From contig CM050650.1 in NCBI GenBank assembly GCA_027574665.1, positions 56,093,304-56,157,303 of the forward strand: a DNA stretch of 64,000 bases. Reading direction: 5' to 3'. Positions 48,937 through 61,068 of the stretch are shown one piece after another. The notes beneath the pieces were generated by a model. It had not been told where the DNA came from, made no database searches, and was given only the letters and a program-made list of their open reading frames with translations. The translations under genes and the position numbers were made by a program. Numbering within the stretch: position 1 is the first letter of the stretch; the number at the start of each line of letters is the position of its first letter. This DNA is from Rhynochetos jubatus. Lineage: Eukaryota; Chordata; Aves; Eurypygiformes; Rhynochetidae.

Positions 48937-51564
48937 AGCCTAAGTCTTCCTCTTTGGCACAAAGCAGATGATTTGAAGACACCATCTTCAGTTGGCTATT
49001 TGGTTGGAAAACTGTCTTGCAAAATGTGATTAGAGCTACAGCATCTCAGTGTTCCAGAGATTTATTTCTGCAGTAACAACAAATCGAACAAATGCAGAGT
49101 CTGTCTCTGAGAGTCCAGTTTCAGATGTCCCCAAGCAACATTTATAATTTGGCTTGTTTATATGCAGAAACAAAGGCTTCAGAAGTCCCCTTATTAAAGA
49201 ACTGCTCCTTGCAGATGGCAGTGCACTTGTAGCTCACTCAGAGCAAGACCCAGAGATAATGACTTCTTGTTTTGCAGCTGTTTGTGTTAACTTTGGCTGA
49301 GCAATCAGTATTTCAAAGGCTGGTATTATGTGCCAACAGCCACCAAAACCCAAAAGTCTGTTGACTCAAATGAGAAGAAAAATGTCACTGCACTAAACTG
49401 ATGAAACCAGACAACTACAGCTCTGGTGCCTGAGATAGCTTCCTATGGGCTTGAACTACCCTGATGGTCTCTCAATCCTAGCTCCGTAATAAACTGGTAT
49501 TATCATTTTACCATTTCACCATTTCTTCCATCACAAGCTAGCACTATTCCTAGAGCTACATATATTTTATCCCCCTTCTTTAGCAGGTAGAGTGAATAGC
49601 TTTTAGAAGGTATCATGGAACAGAAGCAGGAGATGGAGATTCACTTCAGTAGCCAGGTGGTCTGAGCACTCTGCAGCAAAACAATTCTGGTCCTTAAGTG
49701 GAAGTCAACAGAAAGGCCCAGTAGGGATAAGTAATTTTTAAGGCTAGTGGTCATAAAAGCCACTTACATCTCCCAAGAAATGGTATTTGGATGGCAGGAA
49801 GTATGTAGTATTTTGAACATGTCTGCCTCCATGATAATCCCAAGGTTGTGAGTCTTGATAAGTTAACAATAAATTAGCAAGGTTAAGGTTCAACAAAGAA
49901 ATACTACTTTTTACTTAGGTTGCTGATCCACAAACTTCTCTTTAATGATGACATCCCTGATTACCCTTAAAAGTCATAGAATATATCATAATGCCATTTC
50001 CCTAAAGCTTTGTTTTGCCTGAGTAAAAAATGAGTAATAGTTTTAAAATTTGATTTTAAATAAAATTTTAAGAAAACCTTGAAACACATACTTGCTCTCA
50101 GTAAATGGGACTTAAATATAGATGTAGAGGTAATTCCAGACTTGAGAAGTTGTATAAAAATAACACATACTTGATTGCTTTCTCAAGCGTGAGTTTGTAT
50201 TTTCTATTGCGTTTTGCAGAGTTTATAAACTCATATAGTTTGCTGAAGGTAAAATGAAAGAACAAAGACTTGTGCTTTATATATTCTGTTTCTACTTAGT
50301 TTGTCTACTTCATGTTTCCATGAAAATCTTAATTAAGCTGAAGCTAAAGTGTGGAGTACAAATAATAGCAGGTAAAAAGCCCCAGAGCTCCTTCACCTCA
50401 AAACACAACGGTGTTTACACTAGGGTTTACATTGTGGAAATTCAAAATGGTATGGTTAGACTTAAAACCTCCAAGCATTTGCAGACAGGAAATATGGGTA
50501 AATACAAGCCCACCTCTTAAAACAGTAAAATATTTCAGTTGGAGAATTGTACCTAAATACAGAACAAGGTAGATGCGCTGGAATAAAATTGGATGTTTTA
50601 TTTAACAGAAGAGTTTGGGCCGTATCTGTTCTGTATTATAAGTACAGGCAATGTGTTTAGTATAATGTGAAGAAATTAATTTTGTGCCTAGTAATTAAAT
50701 TAGCCCATTTCTTTTAATTTCTACTTTTGAAATATATGTAATTCTTCTGCCAGAGTTAGCAGCAACCAGCCTGGGGATTGGAAGCCCACATATGTGTCCA
50801 CCTGGAGTTTCTGAGAGAACAAACAAGAACTTCTTTTTCAAAGGAAAAAACCCCACGAAACACCATAACAGAGATGTCTATTATGGAAATAAAAGGTAAT
50901 GATACCTCTTAAAAAGTTGCTTAACTTGCCATTTTTGAAATTCATGTAGCTCTAATTCTGTATACTTCTGTTTATGCTGTGCAGCTGAAACCTTCCCTTT
51001 CCTCAGCACCCTGCGAGGCAGCTTTTGCAGCTCTTGGCCTCCAAGATTTTATTATACAGCCTAAGGAGCAAGGTGAGCAGCTTCCTGTGCTATGGATACT
51101 GTGTCACCCTCTCATCCATCCCTACTGTCAGGCAGGAGTAGGCTCAGCCCAGAGCCTACCAGCATCAGAAAGGCAATTTTTCTGCCTGGTGCTGGTGCCA
51201 ATCCCAGGCTGGTGCCAGGGGTTTGTACGTTCTCACAGTCCCCAGACACGTGCGGTAGCCTCAGTTCCGGGCAGCTGGGAAGCATCCTGTGCTTGCTGCA
51301 CCCCTTAATCCCACCCAGAGGGGTTCAGCTTTGGTCCTGCTGCTGCTGCCAGCCTTGTTGGCTTCAACCACCAATGGCATGTCCCCCGTCAAAAGCACTT
51401 CTCTGTCCTCGTTTCCCTCTTTGTCACTACGCATTGAACAATTCTCCCAAAGTCATATGGGTTTGATTGGCTAAGAATCGGCATCTGATAGTAATTGCAA
51501 AAGATGCCTTACTGCAAACCAAAGACCTTTTTCGTCTCTTCTTGGCTAGGCCCCACAGTCTGTG

Positions 51565-52020
51565 CACTTCACACGTAACTGCTGTTGCGGTGAGTCCCGG
51601 AGCAGTGGTGGGAACACCCTGGGAGAAAGGCTTACGCCAGTGACTCTCTGTCCGTGCTCCCCTGCGTGTCACAGCACAGCTGCCCTCCCCCTTGAAGCGT
51701 CCGTTCCTTCGACTTTGGGATCAGTGAGGAACGCGAACGAAGTCGTCTCCTCGGGCTGCCCTTCCCCTCGTTGGCCGAGAGATGGAAGCAGAGCACTCCC
51801 GCTCCGGTGCCGGGCCGCCGCGCTCCCCCGAGCCCGTCAGGTGAAGGAAACCGTTTGGTGATGCGATTCAGCAACAGGAGATTGCTCAGTAGCCACAAAC
51901 ACACTCCTCGTAGAGGGTGTCTGGTCTTTCTACCGGTGTTTGTATTTGCACACGGACACCACCATTCTCCGGTTGGTACCTGCTGTTTCCTTTGCGCGAT
52001 GCACGAGGTGAAGCGTTTTT
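51565..52020. promoter_or_regulatory. Small CpG island, candidate second promoter
   Basis: By hand count about 24 CpG dinucleotides fall in roughly 290 bases (51565-51850), close to the number expected for the base composition, with a weaker CpG tail to about 52020. The flanks are CpG-poor. This is a strong sign of an unmethylated promoter or enhancer. It contains two candidate plus-strand donors: GCG/GTGAGT (exon end 51589) and CAG/GTGAAG (exon end 51840). It lies about 6.4 kb to the right of the larger island's candidate exon, a common arrangement for alternative promoters of one gene. Confidence 0.65.
51782..51840 (+). CDS. Candidate first coding exon, unidentified protein
   Basis: An ATG at 51782 in good Kozak context (GAG before, G after) opens 19 codons beginning MEAEHSRSGAG and rich in Pro, Ser and Arg, then reaches CAG/GTGAAG at 51840/51841. 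Reading on without splicing gives a stop three bases later, so coding would depend on the splice. Position in a CpG island, start context and donor agree, but I do not recognise the peptide, and the acceptor exon is not found in the window. It could also be an untranslated exon or no exon at all. Confidence 0.25.
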
Positions 52021-53205
52021 GAAGCTGAAGTGGTGGTACACAGTCACAGAGCCCACACAAGGTGACTTAGGCAAGCCGTCACGAGCAGGTGGAACCAAAA
52101 GAATGGGCAAATGTCACTAAATTGTCCTTGTGAATGATGCCTCAAGTATTCTAGAACACAGGCGTATGTGGTATCCCTCTTCAAACCAGTAATAAACGTA
52201 AATGGGAACTTCATTCTTTGTATCATAAGCTCTTCTACAAATACTTTCAGATAATTTAATGTGTTTCAAGTATTTGTCAATAAAGGCCAATGAAAGCTTT
52301 GTGCAAACTCAGAGCAAATGGCCTCAAAATGGATTAAAAGGGATTATTTAGTGTGTTCCCCACAAGGAAATTTCAGGCCCTTCTTGGGTCATTTTCTTAA
52401 CTTATTTCCCCTGGTTGTATCTGATTGCTTGTCTGAATATTTGGAAACAGGTGTTATGTCAGCATTTGTGTATGAGGTAACAACAACAGACTGGTTACTG
52501 CCCTGGTCAGACAGAAAGCCTTACATCTGTGTTATACAGGAGTAATACTTTCTATTTTAAAATAATCTAATAAAAGTTATGAAAGCAAAATCCATCAGTT
52601 GTTATACATCAATGACTTCATGATCTTAAGATACAACTCACAAGTTAACTAGCCAACAACAGACACTGCGGTTGGGCATAGATTTGGCCTTATGAGACAC
52701 TCACAGGTAGAACAGAAGTTTGTTCTCCACCTACTTGAGAGAATATTTTCAGGACATTTAACCACCTCACAGAAAGGATATGCCATGTGCAAGTGCCATG
52801 GCTTTCATAGCAGCTGTCCTGCAAAAATGTTGGGCCTGTATTTTCTTGGTTGCTCTTTCTTGTCACCCACTTTTTTTCCCATCATTTTGCTTTGCCTGAG
52901 AATAACTGGCAGTAAAGCCAATACAAAGCAAGCTTTTGTAAAAATTCCACTAAAATTACCATTTTGTTTCAATTTAAGTCTTCTGCAGAAAAATGGAAAT
53001 TTACTGGCTTATGAAAGATTCTTCTGAAAGTGAAGAGACAATTTCCTTGTTGGATTTTCCTTCATGACTAATATTGCCTTTATCCTATAAACAAATGCCT
53101 CGATCCAAACTCTGAGAGATCAGGATGTCTGTCACCTCCACGTCCTTCTCACAGAACAATAGAATGATGTTAATCTGCAAACGATATATACAGCTGATCA
53201 GAGGA
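52021..53205. other. Non-coding sequence, nothing recognised
   Basis: AT-rich with short open frames on both strands and no domain signature. No recognisable repeat. Confidence 0.5.
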
Positions 53206-53245
53206 CAGTGCTTCTCAACCTTTCCTATTAGGGACCAGCTAAATA
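53206..53245. repeat. Possible hAT-like transposon end
   Basis: CAGTGCTTCTCAACCTTTCC followed by ATTAGGGACCAGC resembles the CAGTGGTTCTCAACCTTT-GGGACC terminus common to old hAT elements. No matching opposite end was found. Confidence 0.3.
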
Positions 53246-54343
53246 GTTTTTTTTAAAACATCCCAGTGCCTGTGCAGTGTTGCTACACCTAGCTAAAAAT
53301 TAGCATAAATTCTGAGTGCTCTTATATAGCTTGCTTGTTCCCAATTTAGTTTCTTTTCTCAATTGCAGGTGTTAGGGTATGTAGGATGTGTTCTGCTTCC
53401 TTTTTCCCCACAGTCATTTTGCAAGGCAACCCCAAGCTGAGAAGCAGTCACATATACCATGCTCTCCTCTCCCAGCGTCAGTTCTAAGCTGCATCAAGTT
53501 GAGTCCAACAGCATCACTGTTGCTTTGAGAGATATGCAGCAGGAAAATAGGGCAATGGCTGTGGATCCAGTGATTTGCAAAACACTAATTTGAAAATATG
53601 CTAGTTTGTGCAAAATGGCTTTTTTATGCCTCCATTTGACTCTTTTAGCTTTTTCTTTCTGTTACTATTCTTGAAGTCTTACTGACCTCTCACTTTATGA
53701 CTCCTTTTGCAAGACTGGAAGTGCACTCTGACAACAGGAGGTGGTGGTCCTTTATTCCAGCTATGTATCATCTAAAATGTAACCCAAGTCCCGAAGCAAA
53801 GATGTAAGAGCAGCCATATTTGGGGAGTTCTGCCAAGCAGTGACAAGTATAACAGGGCTGAGCAGAGCAGCGTGGTGGTTAGCTCCTGTGCTTTTAGTCT
53901 ACATTCTTCATTTTTTTAGAACTATTTCATGTGCTAAACTCAGTCCATTTAGAGGGTAAAAGAGCAAGGTATTTGCCTTACTTGCACAACTGAAAGCATT
54001 TACATTTAGTACGTCATAATTAGGATGTCAATCCAAATTGTAAGAAGACCTGTAAATTTGTCACTCAACTAGACACCATGATTTAGTGAGCTAAGCATGT
54101 GACTGGAAGCTAACAGGCTGCATGTAGTTGCTACTCATATATGGTTATTATGTACCTGTCAAAACGCACTTCCCTAAGTAGACTCCTGGATTAGTCTTTA
54201 TTTATTTTAAGACTTTTAGGCTAGTCTGTATTTATTTAAATATGATAAAGCAATTCTAAAGTTATACCCAGACAGCCACATGAGCTCATTATTTCATTTT
54301 TAGCCTCCCTCCCTCAAAAAATTTCCTGCATTTATTATCTTCT

Positions 54344-54362
54344 TTTGTTGTTGTTGTTGTTT
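54344..54362. repeat. (TTG)n microsatellite
   Basis: About six TTG units in a T-rich context. Confidence 0.85.
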
Positions 54363-55802
54363 TGAATTAACAAGTCATTTCTCTTAAGCAAGACTTCATC
54401 TTTATTTTCTAATGCATAAACCTACAGCACTGTATAAAAAAGAGCTTGCCATGGTGTCAGTTGTTTAATATTGTACAGTCTGATGGATCTAATCCATAAA
54501 TATGACTACAGTAATATTGTACAGGGAAATGTGAGCATACACGCTTTGTTCAGGAAGAATCACTGTGAGTTCCTAAAATGAAATCAGCCAAAACCCTCCC
54601 TCCCTTTTGAAACTGTTGGCTAGAAGGCATATTACTGCAAATCCTGAGAAACTCTAATTTAATGAAATCTAAAAAGATAGTCTGGTAAATTAAGTGTGAA
54701 TGTATCATCTTCTATATTAAAAGATAATTGATAATTGCTAGGGAATTTGTATCCATCCGTATAAGGTCAAGGTCTGCCCACCAGGTTTCTTCTTCCCCTC
54801 CATGAAACTGAACACCTTGTCAACTCTAGCTGGTCTCAAAACTAAGAAGGACAGCACTATAAACACACCAGTGTTTGCATATGTAAAACTCCAGCTTTTT
54901 AAGATAACAAACACACTTGTTTACTAAACCAGTCTGAAGCCTAATAATTCAATAGATGGCATGTAGCTGGTGTCGCCCAGTGAAATACTTTAGACATAAC
55001 AAACATGAGGAAATGGAGTATTTTAAAGAAGAATGGTGTTATTGTTTTAAAGAGCATTTCAATGCCTGTCACAATCCAGAGGCAACAGATCAGAGCCTGA
55101 ACAGCAAATTTAACCTGAAAAGTGAAGGTTTAAAAATGGCACCTCTAACCAAAAAGGCCTGTTCCCAACATACAATCAGAGCTACAGTGGAGGGAAAACA
55201 TCTGGAAATATAATTGTGCTAAGGAACACTACAAAGAATTCCTAAGCACCACTTTATGAATCAAATCAAAGGATGTAAAATGAAATAACATCAAAGTACC
55301 TTAAACTGTAGGGCCTCTTTTACACTGACCAACTTGTTATTTACAAGATCCAGTCAGTTCTTATGGCTGGTGTGTTGTTAGAGGCAGGTAGATAAAGTCG
55401 CCAACATTAAAATGAATCACTTTTCAGAAATTACTCGTTATTTTGGCTCAACAACATGAGACACTCCAAAGCCTTTCATTTCTGGAGAGAAGGCAGGGAA
55501 GAGGAATGGTCTGCTCAGGAGTTTCTGAAAGGCCAACCTTCTAGAAACATCTTAAGTTGGTCACTCTAACTCACCATTTTGTAAAAATCATGGTCATAGT
55601 TTGATCTCAACTATAATAATATAAATTAAAAAACCTCCACCAAACATAATAGAATTGATTGAGCAGTAGTGATATGTTAATTATGATCAGGATAGGATTC
55701 CCAGGACATTTTAGATTCTGTAGACAGAAATATGAAAACATTTCTTTTTCATATAAACCCCTCAGTGGATGAGGACATAATCCAAGAAAGAGACCTTTTT
55801 TT

Positions 55803-55865
55803 AAAAAAAAACAACCAACAACCCTTGCAAACAAAAAAACAACAAACCAACAACAAAAAATAAAA
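55803..55865. repeat. A/C-rich (AAC)n-type tract
   Basis: A9 followed by repeated CAACAAACCAACAAC units. Member of the recurrent AAC/AACC tract class. Confidence 0.85.
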
Positions 55866-58564
55866 TCTTTTCTCTCTTAGTAATGGATCTGTGATAGTGC
55901 CAATAGTAAGAAAAGAGGACTATAAACATTGCCTATGTATTTTAAAAATAATTTCTGCTCTGTTTGTTATAGTGTTAAATACAGAAGCAGCCTCTAAGAG
56001 GCATACATAATCACTGGCCATAGGAGAAAATAATACAAATGGTATTGCGCATGCATGCACAGATACACAATGCCTTTGGTGCTGTGGGCTCTCTGTGAAA
56101 ATATTTTGATGAAAAAAAAGAGACTCAAGAAACTGTCCAGGCCATTCTTTGAATAGCTCTTTATAAATTCAGATCTTGGATAAGGTTGTGCTTTCAGTTA
56201 TACAAGCTCAGTCTGGAAGTCACTCGCCAAATTCAGTTCTCCTTCACCACAGGGTAGCTAAAGACACAGTTCAGTTCCTTGGGATTGGGCAAGCCTCTGT
56301 ATCGGTCTGCTTTTGTGCCCAAGATCAGCTCACATTAGAAGCTGAGCTGCCTTCCAGACCCCTTCTGTTTATTGATAAGCCCCATCTCCCCAGATACGAC
56401 CAGGCTTGACCTTGTCAGCAACTGTCTTCTTTGACAGCATCTTTTAGAGGCTGTTAGACCATATGCTATTTTGGAACTTAATACAGGGAAACATGTCTCA
56501 CTTTTCTGGTAATGCTGGCACTTAGAGTATAGTTCATAAGAATCTCCGCAGCACCAGATAATCTGCTTGAGCATACCGAAAATAGCAGGGAAGTTTTTAA
56601 TTACTACAGCTCTTAGGCCTGGCCCCATCTATCAATTTGCTGTGAGCCAAAGTTAAGTCCAAATGTAGGAGAATATTGGAAAATCCTGTCAGTAAAACCA
56701 AAGGCTATTGGATGTGATCCCATTATAAAATATGTATGGAAAGGAAAATGGAGGCTCCAGCTAATTTTACTGTTAAGGGAGTGCACTATTTCATTCCTTA
56801 CCCGCTCAAAGCTCCTCTGGGCTTTGCTGTAGAATTATTGTGTTGGAATTGGAAATGAAGTTTGTGTTTCAAAGTAAATAAAAGGGGAAGGGTTGAGAAC
56901 ATCCAATTTAAGAGAATAACAACATGACAAACATACAACAAATGCAATTGTAGGAGTGGGAGAATTTTGCTGATGAGAAAGAAAAAAGGAGTGGAAAAAA
57001 TCAGAGAAAAATGTGTAAAAGAGCTTAAACTTTATCAGCTTCAGCAATTTCTTGACCATATTTCCAAATAAATACATTCTGTTCCTTCAGTGTTTTGACA
57101 TTGTACTTTTCCCTTATCCCTTCAGAAGAAAGGAAGACGAAGCTGAGAACCCAGCCTTGCTGTTGGCAGAGCACTTAACATTCCTGTGTAAAGGAGCTAC
57201 CAGCACAGGCCATCAGGACAGACAACTGGGGAGAAAGAGCTGTAGTTACTCGGTTTGGGATACCCAACACTCAGGAGTTCAGTGGTTAGTGTGGTTACTG
57301 AAACCAGCCAGAGCAGAGAGTATATAACTGAGGAAAGGTCTGTCTTATTTCACTTTAGGAACTGTGTAGTGTCCCTGATTTCTGACTAGCAGAGACCATG
57401 CCATTTCAGTAATTTCAAATATTTCAATTAGCCTAGATCCTATTTAAATGTTCCAGCATTCTTGATAGAAATTTGTTAGTGCAGCAGTGAGACTGTATGT
57501 GTCTGATGTGGTGATGTGCATTGGCCAGGAGTATGTCCTTCTGGTCTCTGCACTGTCTTCTCCTTATTGTGTAATGTTAGTCCTCGCACCCGCAAAACTT
57601 GTGCAAATCTGCAAAGCAAACAGTCTAGGCAAAGCACCATGTCAACTAATGGATTCACAGGAACATTGAAAGCATGGGATATATAGTAATTAACATCAGC
57701 ACAAGGTTTGGACACGAGTGTGCCTAAGTTTTGGGACGGATAGCTAGAAATGCAACTGCTGGGATTTGTATCCACATTTTTGTTGGTGGTCTCCAAAATG
57801 TACTGATGCTCCAGGGTTTTCTCACCCTATGGATTACTGATTTTTGTTTGTCCTTCACTAAAAAACCCAAACAATATCATTGTAAATTTTAGCAAATATT
57901 TCAAATTATTAGAACATGTCCTTCACATTCATTTTTTTCTTTTCATTGCACAATAGTGATGCTTTCCACTGATAAGTCCACGTTGCTAGTCTTCCCTCAT
58001 CTTGACCCCGGTGTTCATTACTGAAAGTTTACAGTGAATGAAAACTGTGTCCGGGGTTTGAAAATCTGTTTCAAAGAACAGTATGTCAACAAACTAGAAG
58101 CCTTTCCAGTTCAATTATAAGCTCATTTATTCAACCTTTTCTTTCCCAACAGGCAGTAAATAAGCATGTCTGCCTTTTTTTTTTAATATGCATTTACCTT
58201 TTTTGTTTATGTGAATATCGCAACATCCCCCTTAGACAGCATTCACATAACATTTCTCTGTGGGGTAGGAACAGAGGGGAAATTTCACATGACAGACGTT
58301 AGTCTCCTTTGTTTAGTCTTAATTTGGGAAAGTGCTCAGATGCTGTGATGATTGGCACAGCATGAATAGGAGAGGACAACAGAGTAATTCTGCCGCTTCT
58401 TGTGCCACCGTCTCACTCCCACAGAAGTCTGTGGGGGTCTAGCTGAGGGCAAAATTTGTCCGACATTTCCTAAAATGAACTTGGATCTTCTTCCTACTAG
58501 ACTTCATTGGAGTAGGACTCTGACCTTAATTCTTTATAGGATCTGTTGTAAGGAAATGAGTGCT

Positions 58565-58668
58565 GTTTCCATTTTACAAACATTAAGGTAAGTTGCTTAC
58601 CCAAAAATGCAGAGGTAAACTCCTGACATCAAGACCAGTAGGTGTGCTCAGTCCATTAAACCACCACA
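58565..58668 (-). repeat. MIR (CORE-SINE) remnant
   Basis: TTTCCATTTTACAAAC, AAGGTAAGTTGCTTACCCAA, AACTCCTGACATCAAGACCA and GTGCTCAGTCCATTAAACCA follow in the same order as antisense MIR (CCCATTTTACAGATG, GTTAAGTGACTTGCCCAAGG, a cysteine-tRNA-unrelated middle with AACCCAGGTCT, then GTGCTCTACCCACTAGACCA). Internal deletions are present, as usual for a repeat of this age. Confidence 0.65.
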
Positions 58669-60641
58669 TTTAAAGTTTTCCTTCAATCCCACTATTAATT
58701 TACAGTAAATTTCAAATTTGTTGTGAAATCCTGAGCTCTCATATGTTGTGTTTGGGGGAAAAAATGGTGGTTTGAAACAGTTGTGTAAGGCAAAATAAAT
58801 CCCTCTAGACATACCTGGAGTATATATTTTGCTAGATTTTAGCCATACTAACTTTAGGAAAAAATAATAGATTCAATGCCTTCTTGTTTCAGTTTGGGTC
58901 TTATACCCTCACCCTCCTTCCATATGCAGAGAGAGAAATGCCAATTGTTCTCCAACATGGTAATGCCCTTAAAAAAAACTGTGTTTTTTAAACAGAGGCT
59001 ACTGTGCCTCTGCCACCTTTATGATAAAAACATTGTAAAAACCAAGCCTTTGTGATCACACAGAGAGCCTTGGACAATCTAACCCAAAATGTTTTATAAC
59101 CCATTTAGGTTCAGTGTTGGTGTCAGGTTTGCCATCTGCATCTTGCTCTTCTTGGACCATGAAATAGAATACATGAGAGTTCATTCAGTTTTGTTAATAA
59201 TTATGTTCCTACACTATTTGCTGCAAGGTATTCAGCATTTAATAGCTTCATCCTGCAAAGCACCAATTGCCTCCTCCAGGGCCCTGAATTCCTTAAACTC
59301 GTGAAGTAATTTGAAGGAATAAAGAGAGAAGCTGGGAAATAGTGTTCAGTTTCTTAGTTATTAAAGCTGTCTTATTTTAAGCAATACATAGTGGATGCTG
59401 TATTTGATGTAGTCCTTGCTGTGCTTCTAGGGGTTGTTGGTGCTAGTAAATTGATCAAGCTTTAACACTATGAATTAGCAAAACAGCGAGGTGGGAGAAA
59501 CATGCACTCCCTGTTAAAGCCTTGTCCCTGAAAGAGCCCAGTACCTTCAGAAATCAAGCCAAAAAGCAGACTGAGAAAAATGAGTGAAAGCAGCAGGAAT
59601 TTAAAAAGCAAATGCTACATCAAAGGGACAGGAAGGAACTGCAATAACACTGCTGTGATTGCAACTGGGCACAGTCCCAGGAGCTTGGGGAACAAGCACC
59701 TCCAATAAAGAGAGCCATTTCTGTACCAAGCACTTACGAAGGCTTGGTGAAACATGGAAATATGCTCAGTAAAAGGTGATGAGCATGCTGGTATTTCATC
59801 TTCACAGGCGTTTACTCCTCAATCATCAGCAAATACAAAGCCCAGTAAGGACACATCGTGCTGCCAGCATATGAGGTTTCTGTGAACCCCAGTAAAAGGA
59901 TGCCCCCATGAAATCATGGTCTGGGAGCTAACAAGACAAAGGCATTCAGATGTGCCAACAGGCCCTGTGTAAGAGCTCAAGGGTTTGAAATGGATTAGGA
60001 AAAAAATGCATCAGGCCTTTCTGCACTTTATTTTAGCTTAATTCCTTCCAACTGAATGAAACGACAAATCCAAGGGTAGTCACATTGACTGTACAACACC
60101 AAGGCAAATTGCTAATTAGCTATTCATTCTCTGCTGACTACCCCAAGAAAAGGAGAGTGTTTAATCCTGAGTGTCACCATCCAGTCCTGCCTTGCACCCT
60201 GATGACCGCAATGCAAATAACCACTGTGACTTGGCATGAGTTACTTGTCCCACTGTATGCACTCCCCAGTCTCAGTCTGAGAAACAGCAGCACAGGAAGA
60301 AATGCCTGCTTTTCTCTTTCACCAAATAGGTACGGGCCCTGGGATGTGGACCACTACTAACAAGCAAAAAAGGACTGTCTGATGGCTCCTTTTGTGCCAA
60401 CCTGTATGACTGCCCAGCAGGAGCCATGGGCAAGTCCTCTCTGGGTTTATGACATGCACACTGAAACCATGATTCTGCAAGCAGTTATGTATATGCTTTA
60501 TTTATGCAAGTTGGCTGTTTCATATGTTTAATTTTACATATGTGAGTGGACCATCTGTGTTTGTAAAGTTTAAAATGTGCAAAAGAGAAAGCAGAGGATT
60601 ATTAAGGAAAAAGAAAAAAAGTAATGCTTTAGCCACCCCTC
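58669..60641. other. Non-coding sequence, nothing recognised
   Basis: AT-rich, with short open frames only and no recognisable repeat. Confidence 0.55.
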
Positions 60642-60705
60642 TATAATAATAATAATAATAATAACAATCATAATCATAATCATAATCATAATCATAATAA
60701 TAAAC
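60642..60705. repeat. (ATA)n then (ATAATC)n microsatellite
   Basis: About seven ATA units change into about five ATAATC hexamers and back to ATA. The hexamer probably arose from a point change in the trinucleotide array that then spread by slippage. Confidence 0.95.
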
Positions 60706-60957
60706 AAAAAAATCCCCAATACTCACTAGCATGAAAGGAAGCTTCAAATACTTTGGAAGGAACTGAACTGAACAGGAGGGCCATGCCTTTAATTTTCAGA
60801 AGAGCTACAAAAGGACTAATTGCTAATTGACAACCATGTGGTAGGCACAGACTCACTGATATGTGAGTGGTTGGAGTGCCGAGTGGGGGCTGATGTGGGT
60901 GGGATCCTTGCGTGGCACAGCATACTTGCGGAGAGGGAAGGACAAAAAGAAGCTCAG

Positions 60958-61068
60958 TGTTGATCTTAAGCTTCATATACTCAAGTTTTCCATCTGTGAA
61001 GGGGATGGCAGAACTTCCCTGCCTCACGAGAGGGAGCATGATAATGGAAGCCATATATAAGCACTTAA
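60958..61068 (+). repeat. MIR (CORE-SINE) 3' half
   Basis: ACTCAAGTTTTCCATCTGTG, AAGGGGATGGCAGAACTTCC, CTGCCTCACGAGAGGGA and GATAATGGAAGCCATATATAA match in order the MIR 3' half as seen in sauropsids (TTTCCCCATCTGTAAAATGG, TACTTCCCTACCTCACAGG, GGTGATGGGGGCCATATAAG). Diverged but colinear over about 110 bases. Confidence 0.7.

Larger units (their letters stand above)
45716..51539. other. Non-coding sequence between the two CpG islands
   Basis: AT-rich. It contains a 21-bp tandem duplication at 45919-45960, a T/C-rich stretch at about 47700-47990, a possible old repeat near 48188-48260 and an A/C tract at 48846-48936. It would be first-intron sequence if the plus-strand exon at 45434 is real. 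No coding exon is recognised. Confidence 0.5.
53246..58564. other. Non-coding sequence, no supported gene
   Basis: Holds a (TTG)n tract at 54344-54362 and an A/C tract at 55803-55865. Open frames of 75-111 codons (for example 54956-55213, 57052-57327 and 57476-57796) show no known domain. Confidence 0.5.

Noticed and set aside
49490-49560. GGTATTATCATTTTACC string suggestive of antisense MIR
   Set aside because: The following blocks of the MIR core are absent.
57080-57327. Pyrimidine tract plus CAG acceptor-like site followed by an open frame ending in a stop, like a terminal exon
   Set aside because: The peptide has no recognised family and no partner exon could be found.
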